DNA from: Pectobacterium aquaticum
Lineage (GTDB): Bacteria; Pseudomonadota; Gammaproteobacteria; Enterobacterales; Enterobacteriaceae
Reading direction: 5' to 3'
NCBI RefSeq assembly: GCF_003382565.3
Contig: NZ_CP086253.1
Location: 1,736,001 to 1,800,000 of the forward strand
Length of the DNA: 64,000 nt
A program made the translations under genes and the position numbers. Below are positions 33,187 to 42,327 of the stretch, in pieces. Each line of letters starts with the position of its first letter. Position 1 is the first letter of the stretch. The notes beneath the pieces are model-generated. The model was not told where the DNA came from, searched no databases, and was given only the letters and a program-made list of their open reading frames with translations.

Positions 33187-35322
33187 TCACTGTGTCATCA
33201 TGTCATTTTTTAGCTGTACGAGTTCAGGTAAGAGACCGATCAGCAGGCCGATTTGCTGAATAATTAATGATTCTTTGCTGTCTGACTCGGGTGAAAGGGA
33301 TTGAAGGCTGGCGGTAATGGTTTTCAATCCCTGATTGATACGCAAACTTTCCTCTTCGTCACAGTGTAGCGCATCATCAACATGGCAAACGGCATCATCC
33401 AGCAATTGCAGCGTTTCCGTTGAGGTAATTTTCCCTCGATGTGCGCCGAGCGTCGAAATATAGCTTAGCAACGTATGATTCAGGCACATGAAGCGGAATG
33501 CGCTGTCCAGCTTACTTCTGGTCGCATGAGGTTCTGAAGACATATTCGACACGACGGACGCCAGTTCGGCATCGCAGTTATGCGCATCGCGGCGGGCAAT
33601 GCGATAAGGCAGGCTATTATCTTTCCCCTGATAATATTGAACCATGATCGCATCAAGATAACGGCAGTTGGCGTCCAATGTTTTATTGATGATGGTTGGC
33701 AGACCGCGGAAATTCCAGTCTGGCCAAATAAAGCTCACTGCCGCCCATGCGATGGCACACCCGAGTAGCGTATCAATAATGCGTGGCACCGCAACGTCAA
33801 AGCCTTCACCCAACAGGTTGAAACAAAGCAGGACAAGCAGCGTAATAAACATGGTTGCGTGGGCGTACTGCACGTTGCGAAAGGCGAAAAATAGTACGCC
33901 GCTAATAACGATCAACGTGAGCTGTCCTTCCAGCGAAGGAACGAAGTACAGGATGGGTAGGCCGAGCAAAATGCCGGTCAATGTTCCGATAATTCTCAAC
34001 GTCAGCCGCCGCCGAGTGGCGTTATAGTTGGGCTGACAAACAAACAGGCTGGTGAGCAGAATCCAATAACCATGTTGCAAGCCCGTGACCTGAATCAACG
34101 CGTATCCGCTACAGAGCAGCACGGACATACGGATGGCATGACGAAACAGTGCTGACTGCGGCGTCAGGTGGCGGCTAATACGTAAGTGGATGTCACTCCA
34201 GCCCGTGATTTTGTCGTCTGCCAGCGTGTTTTCTGGGTTGTTCTCTTGCTCAATGGCCTGTTCGGATTCGATAGTCGCCAACTGGGCATCAATGGCGCGT
34301 AAGTTATTTAAGAGATAGGTGAGCGCCTTAATTTGTGAGGCGTCCGCCATGTTGTTGGCCGCGATACGCGCAATAGCAGATTCGAGATGCACGAAAGCCC
34401 GTTCAATGCGGCTGTCATGCTGATATTTTTGGTGCAGCAGAATGGATTGCGACAACTGCTGACAGGCTTTGGCCTGCATACTCAGCAGGCGCTGAAAGCG
34501 AAATAGGACGTCGCTATAACGCAGTTTCTCACGCAATAGCGGATAGTAAACATGCGATGAACTGGCTCGTTCGTGAATATCCTGCGCGACGAAATAGTAG
34601 TGCAGTGTTTGACGCGTTCCACGCTGGCCGCGATCGCCCCGCAGGCGCGTTAACAGCGATGACTTGGTCTGATTGAGCGTTGTAACCAGTTGGCTGTTTG
34701 CCATCGCGACGTCAATCAAAGGCTTGTCGGTTTCTTCTTCAATATCAGGATCGAAGAGGTTGGCTTTGGCATCCAGATAGTGGGCCAACTGCTGATAACA
34801 CTGCGCGAGGTTGTCCTGTAACGGGCGGATGGGGAAGAGCAGATGGCCGAATAGCGTCAGCAGATTGTACCAGGAGGCCCCGATCAGCAGCATGATGGGC
34901 TGCTGATACCAGTTGTCGTAAAGGGATATGCCCAGCATGGTGTAAATCGCGATCAGCAGTGCACCAAACGCGATGGTTGCATAGCGTTGCCCTAATGCGC
35001 CGAGCAGAATAAAACCGCACGTCGATACCGCCAGACCGATGCCAAACAGCCAAGGGTGTGGGAAAAGCAACTCGATTGAAACGGAAGCGACAAAAAAACA
35101 GGCTAGCGTAATGAACAAATTACGCAGACGCCCAGTGAGGCGATCGTCAAGGTCGGTGAGGGCGGCCGCGACGACGCCAAGCGTGACGGGGATTGTCGAT
35201 GTTGGCTGACCCAGCCACCAGGGAACTGCCGCTGCACCACTTAGTGCAATGAGGATGCGAATGGTATACAGCCAACTGCTGTTATATACATAGCGGCGAA
35301 TTCCCTGGGCGAAGGTGAACAA
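33187..35322 (-). CDS. yccS: YccS/YhfK-family (FUSC) inner-membrane transporter
   Basis: This is a large putative efflux or permease protein of 711 aa. Two blocks of hydrophobic helices are seen (~25-170 and ~395-530), each followed by a long cytoplasmic helical region, which is the FUSC layout shared with aromatic-acid exporters. Substrate unknown. It follows yccF by 20 bp in the same direction, so the two probably form an operon as in E. coli. Confidence 0.93.
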   Translation of the reverse strand: MFTFAQGIRRYVYNSSWLYTIRILIALSGAAAVPWWLGQPTSTIPVTLGVVAAALTDLDDRLTGRLRNLFITLACFFVASVSIELLFPHPWLFGIGLAVSTCGFILLGALGQRYATIAFGALLIAIYTMLGISLYDNWYQQPIMLLIGASWYNLLTLFGHLLFPIRPLQDNLAQCYQQLAHYLDAKANLFDPDIEEETDKPLIDVAMANSQLVTTLNQTKSSLLTRLRGDRGQRGTRQTLHYYFVAQDIHERASSSHVYYPLLREKLRYSDVLFRFQRLLSMQAKACQQLSQSILLHQKYQHDSRIERAFVHLESAIARIAANNMADASQIKALTYLLNNLRAIDAQLATIESEQAIEQENNPENTLADDKITGWSDIHLRISRHLTPQSALFRHAIRMSVLLCSGYALIQVTGLQHGYWILLTSLFVCQPNYNATRRRLTLRIIGTLTGILLGLPILYFVPSLEGQLTLIVISGVLFFAFRNVQYAHATMFITLLVLLCFNLLGEGFDVAVPRIIDTLLGCAIAWAAVSFIWPDWNFRGLPTIINKTLDANCRYLDAIMVQYYQGKDNSLPYRIARRDAHNCDAELASVVSNMSSEPHATRSKLDSAFRFMCLNHTLLSYISTLGAHRGKITSTETLQLLDDAVCHVDDALHCDEEESLRINQGLKTITASLQSLSPESDSKESLIIQQIGLLIGLLPELVQLKNDMMTQ

Positions 35323-35342
35323 CGTAATATCCTTAGATGCCG

Positions 35343-35789
35343 TTAGCGAAAGTGGCGGCGGGCATTATTTTCCCTTGCTGCCTGCGCCAGTTCGACGGAA
35401 ACCACGCGACGCCCTACAGGCCACAGCGCGATGGCGGCAATTTTAAAATTGGCGATGCCAACAGGAATGCCAATGATCGTAATGCACTGTGCGATGCCGG
35501 TAATAATGTGCGACAGGCAAAGCCACCAGCCAAAGAAAATGAACCAGAAGATATTCAGCAGCGATCCGCCAGCGCTGAGAATTGTACTCTTTTCATCTGG
35601 GCGTAGCTCATCAACATGGATAGCCTCATTACCATAAGGTAAGAGCGACAACTTGGTTATTTCCCAGCATGAGCGTGTCAGCGGTAAGGTAAAAATCAGC
35701 AGCACGCTGACGACTGTCGCCAGAAGCCAGGCTAACGTGGTGAAAAAACCACCTAATACGAAATTAAGGATGTTCAACACAGTACGCAT
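35343..35789 (-). CDS. yccF: YccF family inner-membrane protein
   Basis: Small membrane protein, 148 aa, of unknown function. It starts MRTVLNILNFVLGGFFTTLAWLLA and has hydrophobic segments at about 5-40 and 75-115, with the family motifs LPLTRSCWEITKLSLLPYG and NIFWFIFFGWWLCLSHI. It is the first gene of the yccF-yccS unit and divergent from helD. Confidence 0.93.
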   Translation of the reverse strand: MRTVLNILNFVLGGFFTTLAWLLATVVSVLLIFTLPLTRSCWEITKLSLLPYGNEAIHVDELRPDEKSTILSAGGSLLNIFWFIFFGWWLCLSHIITGIAQCITIIGIPVGIANFKIAAIALWPVGRRVVSVELAQAARENNARRHFR

Positions 35790-35986
35790 AGTTTCTCCTG
35801 CACTTGTAAGGTCACCAGATAACGACCCAAACTCGCTGATGGTAAAAGAATTATCACATTAAGCATCAGGATATCTTAACCTGTTTTTAAGGCTAGAGCG
35901 TGAAGTCCGATAACGGATAAACTAAGAATCAGATAAACGACAAAAAATGGATGAATATCCTCTCACATAGTCATGGCGCGAACATC

Positions 35987-38044
35987 ATGGAACTGAAATC
36001 TACCTCGTTAGGTAAACATCTGGCCCAGCATCCTTACAACCGGGTGCGGTTACTGAATGCCGGTGTCGAAGTGAGTGGCGATAAACATCAATACCTGATC
36101 CCCTTTAATCAGTTGCTGAGTATTCACTGTAAAAGAGGGCTGGTGTGGGGAGAGCTGGAATTTGAATTGCCAGCCGGAAAAGTTGTGCGTCTGCACGGAA
36201 CAGAGTGGCAGGAAACGCAGGCTTTTTACCGCCATCTTCTTAAATCCTGGCTCGATTGGAGCGAGGAGATGAGTCTGATCAGTGCTGAAGTGTTGCAGCG
36301 ACAAACGGACAATATTCAAACGCTGACGCAGCAGGATAAATGGTTTAGCCGTCAGACTCTGGCCACGTTACAGAATGCCATTCACGATTCGCTGGGGGCT
36401 CTGCCTCTTCCTATTTCTCGTCTTGAAACCTTTGATAACTGCCGTGACCACTACCAGTATTGCCTGCGCTGGCTTGAGCAGGGCGATGAGATGCGCACTG
36501 CGGTGAATCAGGCATGGATGGATCGCACGCTGACGGCAGAGCAGCCTTTCTTTGAAACGGTGGAGAACTCGCCATTAAATGTGTCGCAGAGTAAAGCGGT
36601 GATCAATGGCGAAGAAGGCGTACTGGTACTGGCGGGTGCAGGCAGCGGAAAAACCTCCGTGCTGGTGGCCCGAGCGGCGTGGTTAATGCACCGACAGGAG
36701 GCCGCGCCCGATCAGATTTTACTGCTGGCATTTGGTCGTAAAGCGGCAGAAGAGATGAACGAGCGCATCCGGGAGCGGCTCAACACGGATGAGATTCAGA
36801 CTAAGACGTTCCATGCGCTGGCATTGCACATTATTCAGCAGGCTAGCCGCAAGGCCCCGATGATAAGCCAACTGGAAAGTGATGCGAAACAGCGTCGCGA
36901 ACTGCTGGTTTCTCACTGGCAACAGCAGTGTGCAGAGAAAAAAACGCACGCTAACGGGTGGCGACGCTGGTTAACGGAAGAGCTGGAATGGGATGTACCA
37001 GAAGGCGATTTCTGGAACGACCCGAAACTGGCGGGGCGGTTGGCTGGGCGACTTGAGCGCTGGTTGGGATTGATGCGTATGCACGGCGGTAGCCAGAGTG
37101 AAATGGTTGAGCTGGCGCCAGAATCCATTCGGACAGTGTTTCAGCAACGAATTCGCCTGATGGCGCCGTTGTTGAAAGCCTGGAAAAAAGCGCTTAAGGA
37201 CGAAAATGCTGTCGATTTCTCTGGCCTCATCCATCAGGCGGTGAACTTGCTGGACAAAGGGCGCTTTGTAAGCCCTTGGAAACACATTCTAGTGGACGAA
37301 TTTCAAGATATCTCGCCACAGCGTGCGAGCCTGCTTGCGGCACTGCGTCGACAAAATAGCCGCACCTGTCTTTTTGCCGTCGGGGATGACTGGCAGGCAA
37401 TTTACCGTTTTAGCGGTGCTGAACTGGCGTTGACGACGGCATTTGAACAGCATTTCGGCGTAGGTGAACAGTGCGCGCTGGATACCACCTATCGCTTTAA
37501 TGAACGCATTGGTGAAATTGCGAATACGTTCATACAGCAAAATCCGTATCAGTTGAAGAAACCACTTAATAGCCTGAGTAAAGGGGATAAAAAAGCCGTG
37601 ACGATTCTACCTCAGGATCAGCTTGAGCCACTTCTGGATAAACTGAGCGGCTTTGTGAAAGCTGATGAGCGCATTCTTGTGCTGGCGCGTTATCACTATT
37701 TACGCCCAGCGATTTTGGAGAAGGCGGCAACCAAATGGCCGAATTTGCACATTGATTTCATGACGATGCATGCCAGTAAAGGGCAGCAGGCGGCATATGT
37801 CATTATCGTAGGCATGCATGAAGGGAAGGACGGCTTCCCAGCGCCGACAAGAGAGTCAGTGATTGAGGCGGTGCTGTTACCTGAACCTGATGATTTCCCC
37901 GATGCGGAAGAACGTCGCTTACTATATGTGGCATTGACGAGAGCGAAACATCGCGTCTGGTTGCTACAGGATGTAGCGAATCCATCGGTGTTTATTGAAC
38001 ATCTTCATCGTTTAGGTGTACCGATGGCGCGTAAGCCAGGATAA
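35987..38044 (+). CDS. helD: DNA helicase IV
   Basis: HelD is an SF1A (UvrD/Rep-like) 3'-5' helicase. I start it at ATG 35987 (MELKSTSLGKHLAQHPYNRV), the E. coli N-terminus; the frame could reach 35951. It is 685 aa. Walker A is VLAGAGSGKTSVLVARA at about 214, motif II is ILVDEFQDISPQRA at about 420, and motif VI is YVALTRAKHRVW near 650. The N-terminal ~190 residues are HelD specific. Confidence 0.96.
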   Translation: MELKSTSLGKHLAQHPYNRVRLLNAGVEVSGDKHQYLIPFNQLLSIHCKRGLVWGELEFELPAGKVVRLHGTEWQETQAFYRHLLKSWLDWSEEMSLISAEVLQRQTDNIQTLTQQDKWFSRQTLATLQNAIHDSLGALPLPISRLETFDNCRDHYQYCLRWLEQGDEMRTAVNQAWMDRTLTAEQPFFETVENSPLNVSQSKAVINGEEGVLVLAGAGSGKTSVLVARAAWLMHRQEAAPDQILLLAFGRKAAEEMNERIRERLNTDEIQTKTFHALALHIIQQASRKAPMISQLESDAKQRRELLVSHWQQQCAEKKTHANGWRRWLTEELEWDVPEGDFWNDPKLAGRLAGRLERWLGLMRMHGGSQSEMVELAPESIRTVFQQRIRLMAPLLKAWKKALKDENAVDFSGLIHQAVNLLDKGRFVSPWKHILVDEFQDISPQRASLLAALRRQNSRTCLFAVGDDWQAIYRFSGAELALTTAFEQHFGVGEQCALDTTYRFNERIGEIANTFIQQNPYQLKKPLNSLSKGDKKAVTILPQDQLEPLLDKLSGFVKADERILVLARYHYLRPAILEKAATKWPNLHIDFMTMHASKGQQAAYVIIVGMHEGKDGFPAPTRESVIEAVLLPEPDDFPDAEERRLLYVALTRAKHRVWLLQDVANPSVFIEHLHRLGVPMARKPG

Positions 38045-38130
38045 CGAAAAGAGAGAAATATAGAGAAATATAGCAGAAGAGACCAGCGTCGGTGTGTCAC
38101 ACGCCGCTGGTCCAGTATGACGTACGGATA

Positions 38131-38589
38131 TTATTTCAGTCGATCTTGCAGGTAGCGCTGATAATCAGGAATGGCGACTTGAACCTGCTCGTTAAATAGC
38201 GCTGAGTTAATCAGGAAATCCGCCGTTGCCCTGTTGGTAGCAACAGGAATGTTCCAAACCGTAGCCAGTCTCAGCAGCGCCTTCACATCGGGATCGTGTG
38301 GCACGGCATTAAGTGGATCCCAAAAGAAGATCATCAAATCGATTTTCCCTTCGGAAATGAGTGCGCCAACCTGCTGGTCACCGCCCATCGGTCCACTTAG
38401 CATGCTTTTTACGGGCAAGCCCGTGTTCAACTGAATCAGGTTGCCAGTGGTTCCAGTAGCGTAAAGCGTGTGCTCTGTGAGCTGTTGTTTATTCGTACCA
38501 ACCCAATCCAGCAAAGATTGTTTACAGTGGTCGTGTGCGACCAGCGCGATATGTTTTTGCGCGGGGAGGGTACGGGTGGTGAACTCCAT
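38131..38589 (-). CDS. mgsA: Methylglyoxal synthase
   Basis: MgsA converts dihydroxyacetone phosphate to methylglyoxal and phosphate, bypassing lower glycolysis under phosphate limitation. It is 152 aa with the start at ATG 38589 (MEFTTRTLPAQKHIALVAHD), preceded by AAGGACG. Active-site features are visible: GTTGNL (phosphate loop), LSGPMGGDQQ with the catalytic Asp, and FFWDPLNAVPHDPDVKALLR. The position after helD is conserved. Confidence 0.97.
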   Translation of the reverse strand: MEFTTRTLPAQKHIALVAHDHCKQSLLDWVGTNKQQLTEHTLYATGTTGNLIQLNTGLPVKSMLSGPMGGDQQVGALISEGKIDLMIFFWDPLNAVPHDPDVKALLRLATVWNIPVATNRATADFLINSALFNEQVQVAIPDYQRYLQDRLK

Positions 38590-38726
38590 GGTTACGTCCT
38601 TCAATCTGGTGTAGTAAAGCTGACGCTAGGGTACAGACAGATTACGGAAACGCCGTTTCAGTGCAAAGCGATAAAAGCAAGAAAAGACGAACGGGTATCA
38701 AAAACCTACTGTGACTGCGTATAAAA

Positions 38727-39251
38727 TCACCAGCTTACGGATTCATTCAGCGCGGTAGCAAAGCCAGCAACCGAAGCCCCTTTCGCTGCTGCGTTGTACT
38801 CGGACATTTTTCGCTCTATATCGAGTTGATCATTGTCTGCGAGCACAATCGCATCGGTACGCACGGAAATTGCCTGATTTGTTTCATCAAGCAACTGATA
38901 CTGAGGTTGGGCAGTGAAGTTCTTGCGATCTTGCAGGGTTTGCAACGGTGGTAGCTTAAATGACACGGATGTCATTTTTTCTGTATTAAAGGCCGCAATA
39001 AATGTTGAGGGAAAATAGGTCGCTGGCGCTCCCGTTTGGGTGTCGACAGTATCGACCACCTTGAACAGAATCTGGTGTTGCCCACGGCTCAGTTCGAGAC
39101 TATCGGCACCTTTCAGCAACGAGCCTGACATCCTCTGCCCGTCAACCATAAGGAGATCGATTTTCCGATCTAATTTCAACGTTGTTGCCGCCATTGCAGA
39201 AGCACTTAAACCTGCAATAAAAAGGCAGACAGTGATGAAGCCGAATTTCAT
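38727..39251 (-). CDS. yccT: DUF2057 family protein YccT
   Basis: Secreted or periplasmic protein, 174 aa, from ATG 39251 with signal peptide MKFGFITVCLFIAGLSASAMA cleaved before ATTLKL. The DUF2057 body follows (VDGQRMSGSLLKGADSLELSRG). In E. coli the homologue has been reported to inhibit curli production; that role is carried over only by homology. It lies between mgsA and yccU as usual. Confidence 0.92.
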   Translation of the reverse strand: MKFGFITVCLFIAGLSASAMAATTLKLDRKIDLLMVDGQRMSGSLLKGADSLELSRGQHQILFKVVDTVDTQTGAPATYFPSTFIAAFNTEKMTSVSFKLPPLQTLQDRKNFTAQPQYQLLDETNQAISVRTDAIVLADNDQLDIERKMSEYNAAAKGASVAGFATALNESVSW

Positions 39252-39445
39252 AATTTTCCCAGATGGCACGCAATCTGAGTATTGTTGAGGAATTGTCTGA
39301 ATGTGTCAAAGGTTTCAATTTGAAACAGGGTGTTATGGCATTTTTCGCGCTATAAGGCACAGATGGCGGTGGTTTTAAGCCATTTCCTGCTATTCGTAAA
39401 ATGTACGATACACTGTAATAAATCACGTAAGAGAGGTTGAATAGC

Positions 39446-39859
39446 ATGAATGACAGAGAGATTGAGTCTGTACTGAAAACGGTAAAAACCATTGCGTTAG
39501 TAGGGGCCAGCGATAATCCGTCCCGCCCGAGTTATGGTGTGATGGCGTATTTGCTTAAACAGGGTTACGAGGTTATCCCCGTTAGTCCCAAACTATCTGG
39601 CCAGACACTTTTAGGTCAACAAGGGTATGCCAGCTTAGCGGATATTCCTAAACCAGTTGATATGGTCGATGTCTTTCGCCAGCCGGAAGCGGCCTATGAG
39701 ATAGCTAAAGAGGCCATCGCCATCGGTGCTACCGTTTTGTGGCTACAGATTGGTGTCATTAATGAGCAAGCGGCAATTTTGGCTCACGATGCCGGGCTGA
39801 AAGTCGTAATGGATCGCTGTCCGAAAATTGAAATCCCGCGGCTGGGGTTGGAAAAATAA
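39446..39859 (+). CDS. yccU: CoA-binding protein YccU
   Basis: A small Rossmann-fold CoA-binding-domain protein, 137 aa, function unknown. The nucleotide-binding start is TIALVGASDNPSRPSYGV (~residues 15-32), and the C-side motif is VMDRCPKIEIPRLG. ATG 39446 is chosen because GAGAGG lies 9 bp upstream; a TTG at 39437 would put the start on top of that site. Confidence 0.93.
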   Translation: MNDREIESVLKTVKTIALVGASDNPSRPSYGVMAYLLKQGYEVIPVSPKLSGQTLLGQQGYASLADIPKPVDMVDVFRQPEAAYEIAKEAIAIGATVLWLQIGVINEQAAILAHDAGLKVVMDRCPKIEIPRLGLEK

Positions 39860-39930
39860 GTTTCAGATAGTAGGCGATGCTGAATACCACAACATCGCCA
39901 ATACTTGTCTTTGGTCGTCAGTATTTGCAA

Positions 39931-40239
39931 TTAATGGCGCAACTGTGGCGCACGGCGTCGAATGACCTCGGCTAATTCGTTTAGTGAAGGGTGCCCATGC
40001 TCAGAAAGCTCTTCTTTCATCAACTGCGCTTCTGCCAGATAAGTATGAATCGGTTGGCCTTCGTCATCTTCCATCACAACGTGATACCACGGCTCGGCGC
40101 GCGGCGTGTCATTGCCGCTAATTTCTTCCCAGGTGGGTGTGTCTAATGAATATTCGGGATCGATATCAATCACAACCCCTGGAAATCCCAGCTGTCTATG
40201 ACGAATCTGTTGTCCAATACCAAATTTACAGATGATCAT
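39931..40239 (-). CDS. hspQ: Heat shock protein HspQ
   Basis: HspQ is a hemimethylated-DNA-binding-family protein that acts as an enhancer or adaptor of Lon in enterobacteria. It is 102 aa with SKFGIGQQIRH-like start (CKFGIGQQIRHRQLGFPGVV) and PWYHVVMEDDEGQPIHTYLAE. In E. coli rlmI separates hspQ from yccX; here the interval holds no gene. Confidence 0.95.
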   Translation of the reverse strand: MIICKFGIGQQIRHRQLGFPGVVIDIDPEYSLDTPTWEEISGNDTPRAEPWYHVVMEDDEGQPIHTYLAEAQLMKEELSEHGHPSLNELAEVIRRRAPQLRH

Positions 40240-40466
40240 ATAACCCCCCTGGAAATAGATTATATTTTCTACTTATTGCGGATAGCGTAGAGGAAAAGAA
40301 ACCGCATTCGATAACGCCTTTTAGCGTATAGCGTTTTTTCAAATAATGTGTTCGTTGATGAATCGCTGGCTGAACACATTATTAACAGTATGGTGTAAAT
40401 TTTTAGAAGATACAGGTCTGCTAATGAAATGTTGTGTGGTTGCAGGGTAGGAAAAGGGGGAAAAAG

Positions 40467-40745
40467 ATGGCAAAGATAGCGACGGTCGCCTATGTCTATG
40501 GTGTGGTTCAGGGCGTTGGATTTCGTTATAGCACGCAGCATCAGGCTAGGCAGCTTGGGCTCAATGGGTATGCACGCAATTGTGATGATGGCAGCGTGGA
40601 GGTGGTCGCAAGCGGCGAACCTCATGCGGTAGACGCGTTAATTGAGTGGCTGAAGCAAGGAGGCCCACGAAGCGCCAGAGTGGATAAGGTGCTTATTGAG
40701 CCACATGGCAAGACGGACTATGAAGGGTTTACGATCCGCTATTGA
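40467..40745 (+). CDS. yccX: Acylphosphatase
   Basis: The enzyme hydrolyses acyl phosphates. It is 92 aa from ATG 40467 behind AAAGGGGGAAAA. The signature GVVQGVGFRYSTQHQA (~14-30) contains the catalytic Arg, and GYARNCDDGSVEVVASG the catalytic Asn. It is convergent with tusE, 12 bp away, as in E. coli. Confidence 0.95.
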   Translation: MAKIATVAYVYGVVQGVGFRYSTQHQARQLGLNGYARNCDDGSVEVVASGEPHAVDALIEWLKQGGPRSARVDKVLIEPHGKTDYEGFTIRY

Positions 40746-40757
40746 ACCTGGGTGACG

Positions 40758-41087
40758 CTAGATGCATTTCACCGGTTTGGGTAAGCCTGCGATTTTAGTT
40801 GCCTGCTTGGCTGGCCCTTTTGGGAACAGCTTGTACAGGTAGCGACTATTTCCTTTCTCCTGACCATACTTTTTCTCCATCGCCTTAACCAACATGCGTA
40901 TCGCGGGTGACGTATTGAACTCCTGATAAAAATTCCGCACAAACCGGACGACTTCCCAATGCGGTTCAGTCAATACGATGCCTTCCTGTTCCGCTAACAC
41001 GAGAGCCAATGCTTCGCTCCATGTGGTGCTATCCATCAGGTAACCCTGTGCGTCAGTTGCGATTGTTCGCCCTTCAAACTCCAACAT
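40758..41087 (-). CDS. tusE: Sulfurtransferase TusE
   Basis: TusE is the DsrC-like last carrier of the sulfur relay that passes sulfur to MnmA for 2-thiouridine in tRNA. It is 109 aa. The conserved C-terminal tail ends in PKPVKCI; the penultimate Cys is the persulfide carrier. LTEPHWEVVRFVRNFYQEF is the family core. It lies next to yccX. Confidence 0.96.
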   Translation of the reverse strand: MLEFEGRTIATDAQGYLMDSTTWSEALALVLAEQEGIVLTEPHWEVVRFVRNFYQEFNTSPAIRMLVKAMEKKYGQEKGNSRYLYKLFPKGPAKQATKIAGLPKPVKCI

Positions 41088-41154
41088 CTTCTCTCCGACT
41101 GCGATAGTTCAGCCCGCAGTTTACCAAATTTTTCTGTTTGCGCCGGAATAAAAA

Positions 41155-41174
41155 AAAGCCCCATCTGGGGCTTT
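41155..41174 (-). terminator. yccA terminator
   Basis: AAAGCCCC-ATCT-GGGGCTTT hairpin followed on the minus strand by a run of T (A-run at 41150-41157 on the plus strand), 24 bp after the yccA stop. Confidence 0.88.
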
Positions 41175-41197
41175 CTCGGTCTGGTGATAAACGAGAA

Positions 41198-41857
41198 TTA
41201 GTCGTTACGCATGATGCCCAGAATGCTCAACAGGCTAACGAAGATATTGTATATCGCGACATACAGGCTAATCGTTGCCCGTATGTAGTTAGTTTCGCCA
41301 CCGTGGATGATGTTGCTGGTTTCCCACAGGATGGCACCCGCAGAGAACAGAATAAACAAGGCGCTGATTGCCAGATGCAGGGCCGGAATCTGCAAGAACA
41401 GATTGGCGATGACGGCAACAAGCAGAACAACAAATCCTGCCATCATCATGCCAGACAGGAAGGACATATCCTTACGTGTCGTTAAGACATAGGCCGAACA
41501 ACAGAAGAACACCACCGCCGTGCCGCCCAGAGCCAGCATGACAATGTCGCCTGCACCGGAGGAAATCAGTGAACTTAACATCGGGCCCAGCGTATAACCC
41601 ATGAATCCGGTTAGAGCGAAAGCTGCGAGAATACCCGCAGGGCTGTTAGCCAACTTGTGCGTCAGAAACATCAGACCATAAAACCCAACCAACATCAGAA
41701 TTAAGCCAGGGGCTGGAAGGTTAAGTACGGTACTTGCTGTTGCGGTAACGGCGGAAAAACCCAGTGTCAGCGACAATAGGAAATAAGTATTACGCAGCAC
41801 TTTGTGAGTGCTGAGTAGCGAGCTTTCACGGGTAGAGGAAACAACAATACGATCCAT
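41198..41857 (-). CDS. yccA: Bax inhibitor-1 family protein YccA, FtsH modulator
   Basis: Inner-membrane protein with seven hydrophobic segments, 219 aa, from ATG 41857 (MDRIVVSSTRESSLLSTHK). In E. coli YccA is a substrate and modulator of the FtsH protease. The BI-1 family segments are clear (YFLLSLTLGFSAVTATAST; LGGTAVVFFCCSAYVLTTRKDMSFL). A longer in-frame start at 41893 is disfavoured because the shorter form equals the E. coli protein. Confidence 0.95.
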   Translation of the reverse strand: MDRIVVSSTRESSLLSTHKVLRNTYFLLSLTLGFSAVTATASTVLNLPAPGLILMLVGFYGLMFLTHKLANSPAGILAAFALTGFMGYTLGPMLSSLISSGAGDIVMLALGGTAVVFFCCSAYVLTTRKDMSFLSGMMMAGFVVLLVAVIANLFLQIPALHLAISALFILFSAGAILWETSNIIHGGETNYIRATISLYVAIYNIFVSLLSILGIMRND

Positions 41858-42145
41858 AGTCAGCGACTCTCTCTTCAGGGTGCTATTATCCAATGCAAAA
41901 GAATAAATAGTTGCGCGACGTTATTAAAGACGGTTTACCCTTCTTTACGCTGAAAGTTTTTATCTTTCGGACCAGTGCTCATATTTTGCCCTGCACGTCG
42001 TATGATTCTGGAGATAAATTGCACTATGTTATTTGTTGTGTGGCGGTTTTGCGTCCAGTTACGTTGCGTTAGACTGTTTTTCAAGCAATTGAGCGCTGTG
42101 ATGCTTTACAAGATCTCCTGCACTGTTTATAGTGCGCGTCATTGC

Positions 42146-42233
42146 GGAGGAGTGGCCGAGTGGTTGAAGGCACCGGTCTTGAAAACCGGCGACGCGAAAG
42201 TGTTCTAGAGTTCGAATCTCTACTCCTCCGCCA
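42146..42233 (+). tRNA. serT: tRNA-Ser (anticodon UGA)
   Basis: 88 nt from GGAGGAGTGGCCGAGTGG to CTCCTCC-G-CCA, with an encoded CCA. The anticodon loop CT-TGA-AA gives UGA, inside the CCGGT/ACCGG stem. A long variable arm and a T-arm with GTTCGAATCTC are present. It follows yccA divergently, matching serT in E. coli. Confidence 0.97.
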
Positions 42234-42297
42234 ACAAATTAATAAAATCAATGACTAAAGTATGGTTTTTGATTTTGCACTACATGAAATACAGCAT

Positions 42298-42325
42298 AAA
42301 AGCTTCCTTAAATGGGAGCTTTTTT
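42298..42325 (+). terminator. tRNA-Ser(UGA) terminator
   Basis: AAAGCTTCC pairs with GGGAGCTTT (one G-U pair) around a TTAAAT loop and is followed by a T-run. It lies 65 bp after the tRNA and ends 2 bp before the insertion-sequence end. Confidence 0.8.
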
Positions 42326-42327
42326 GT

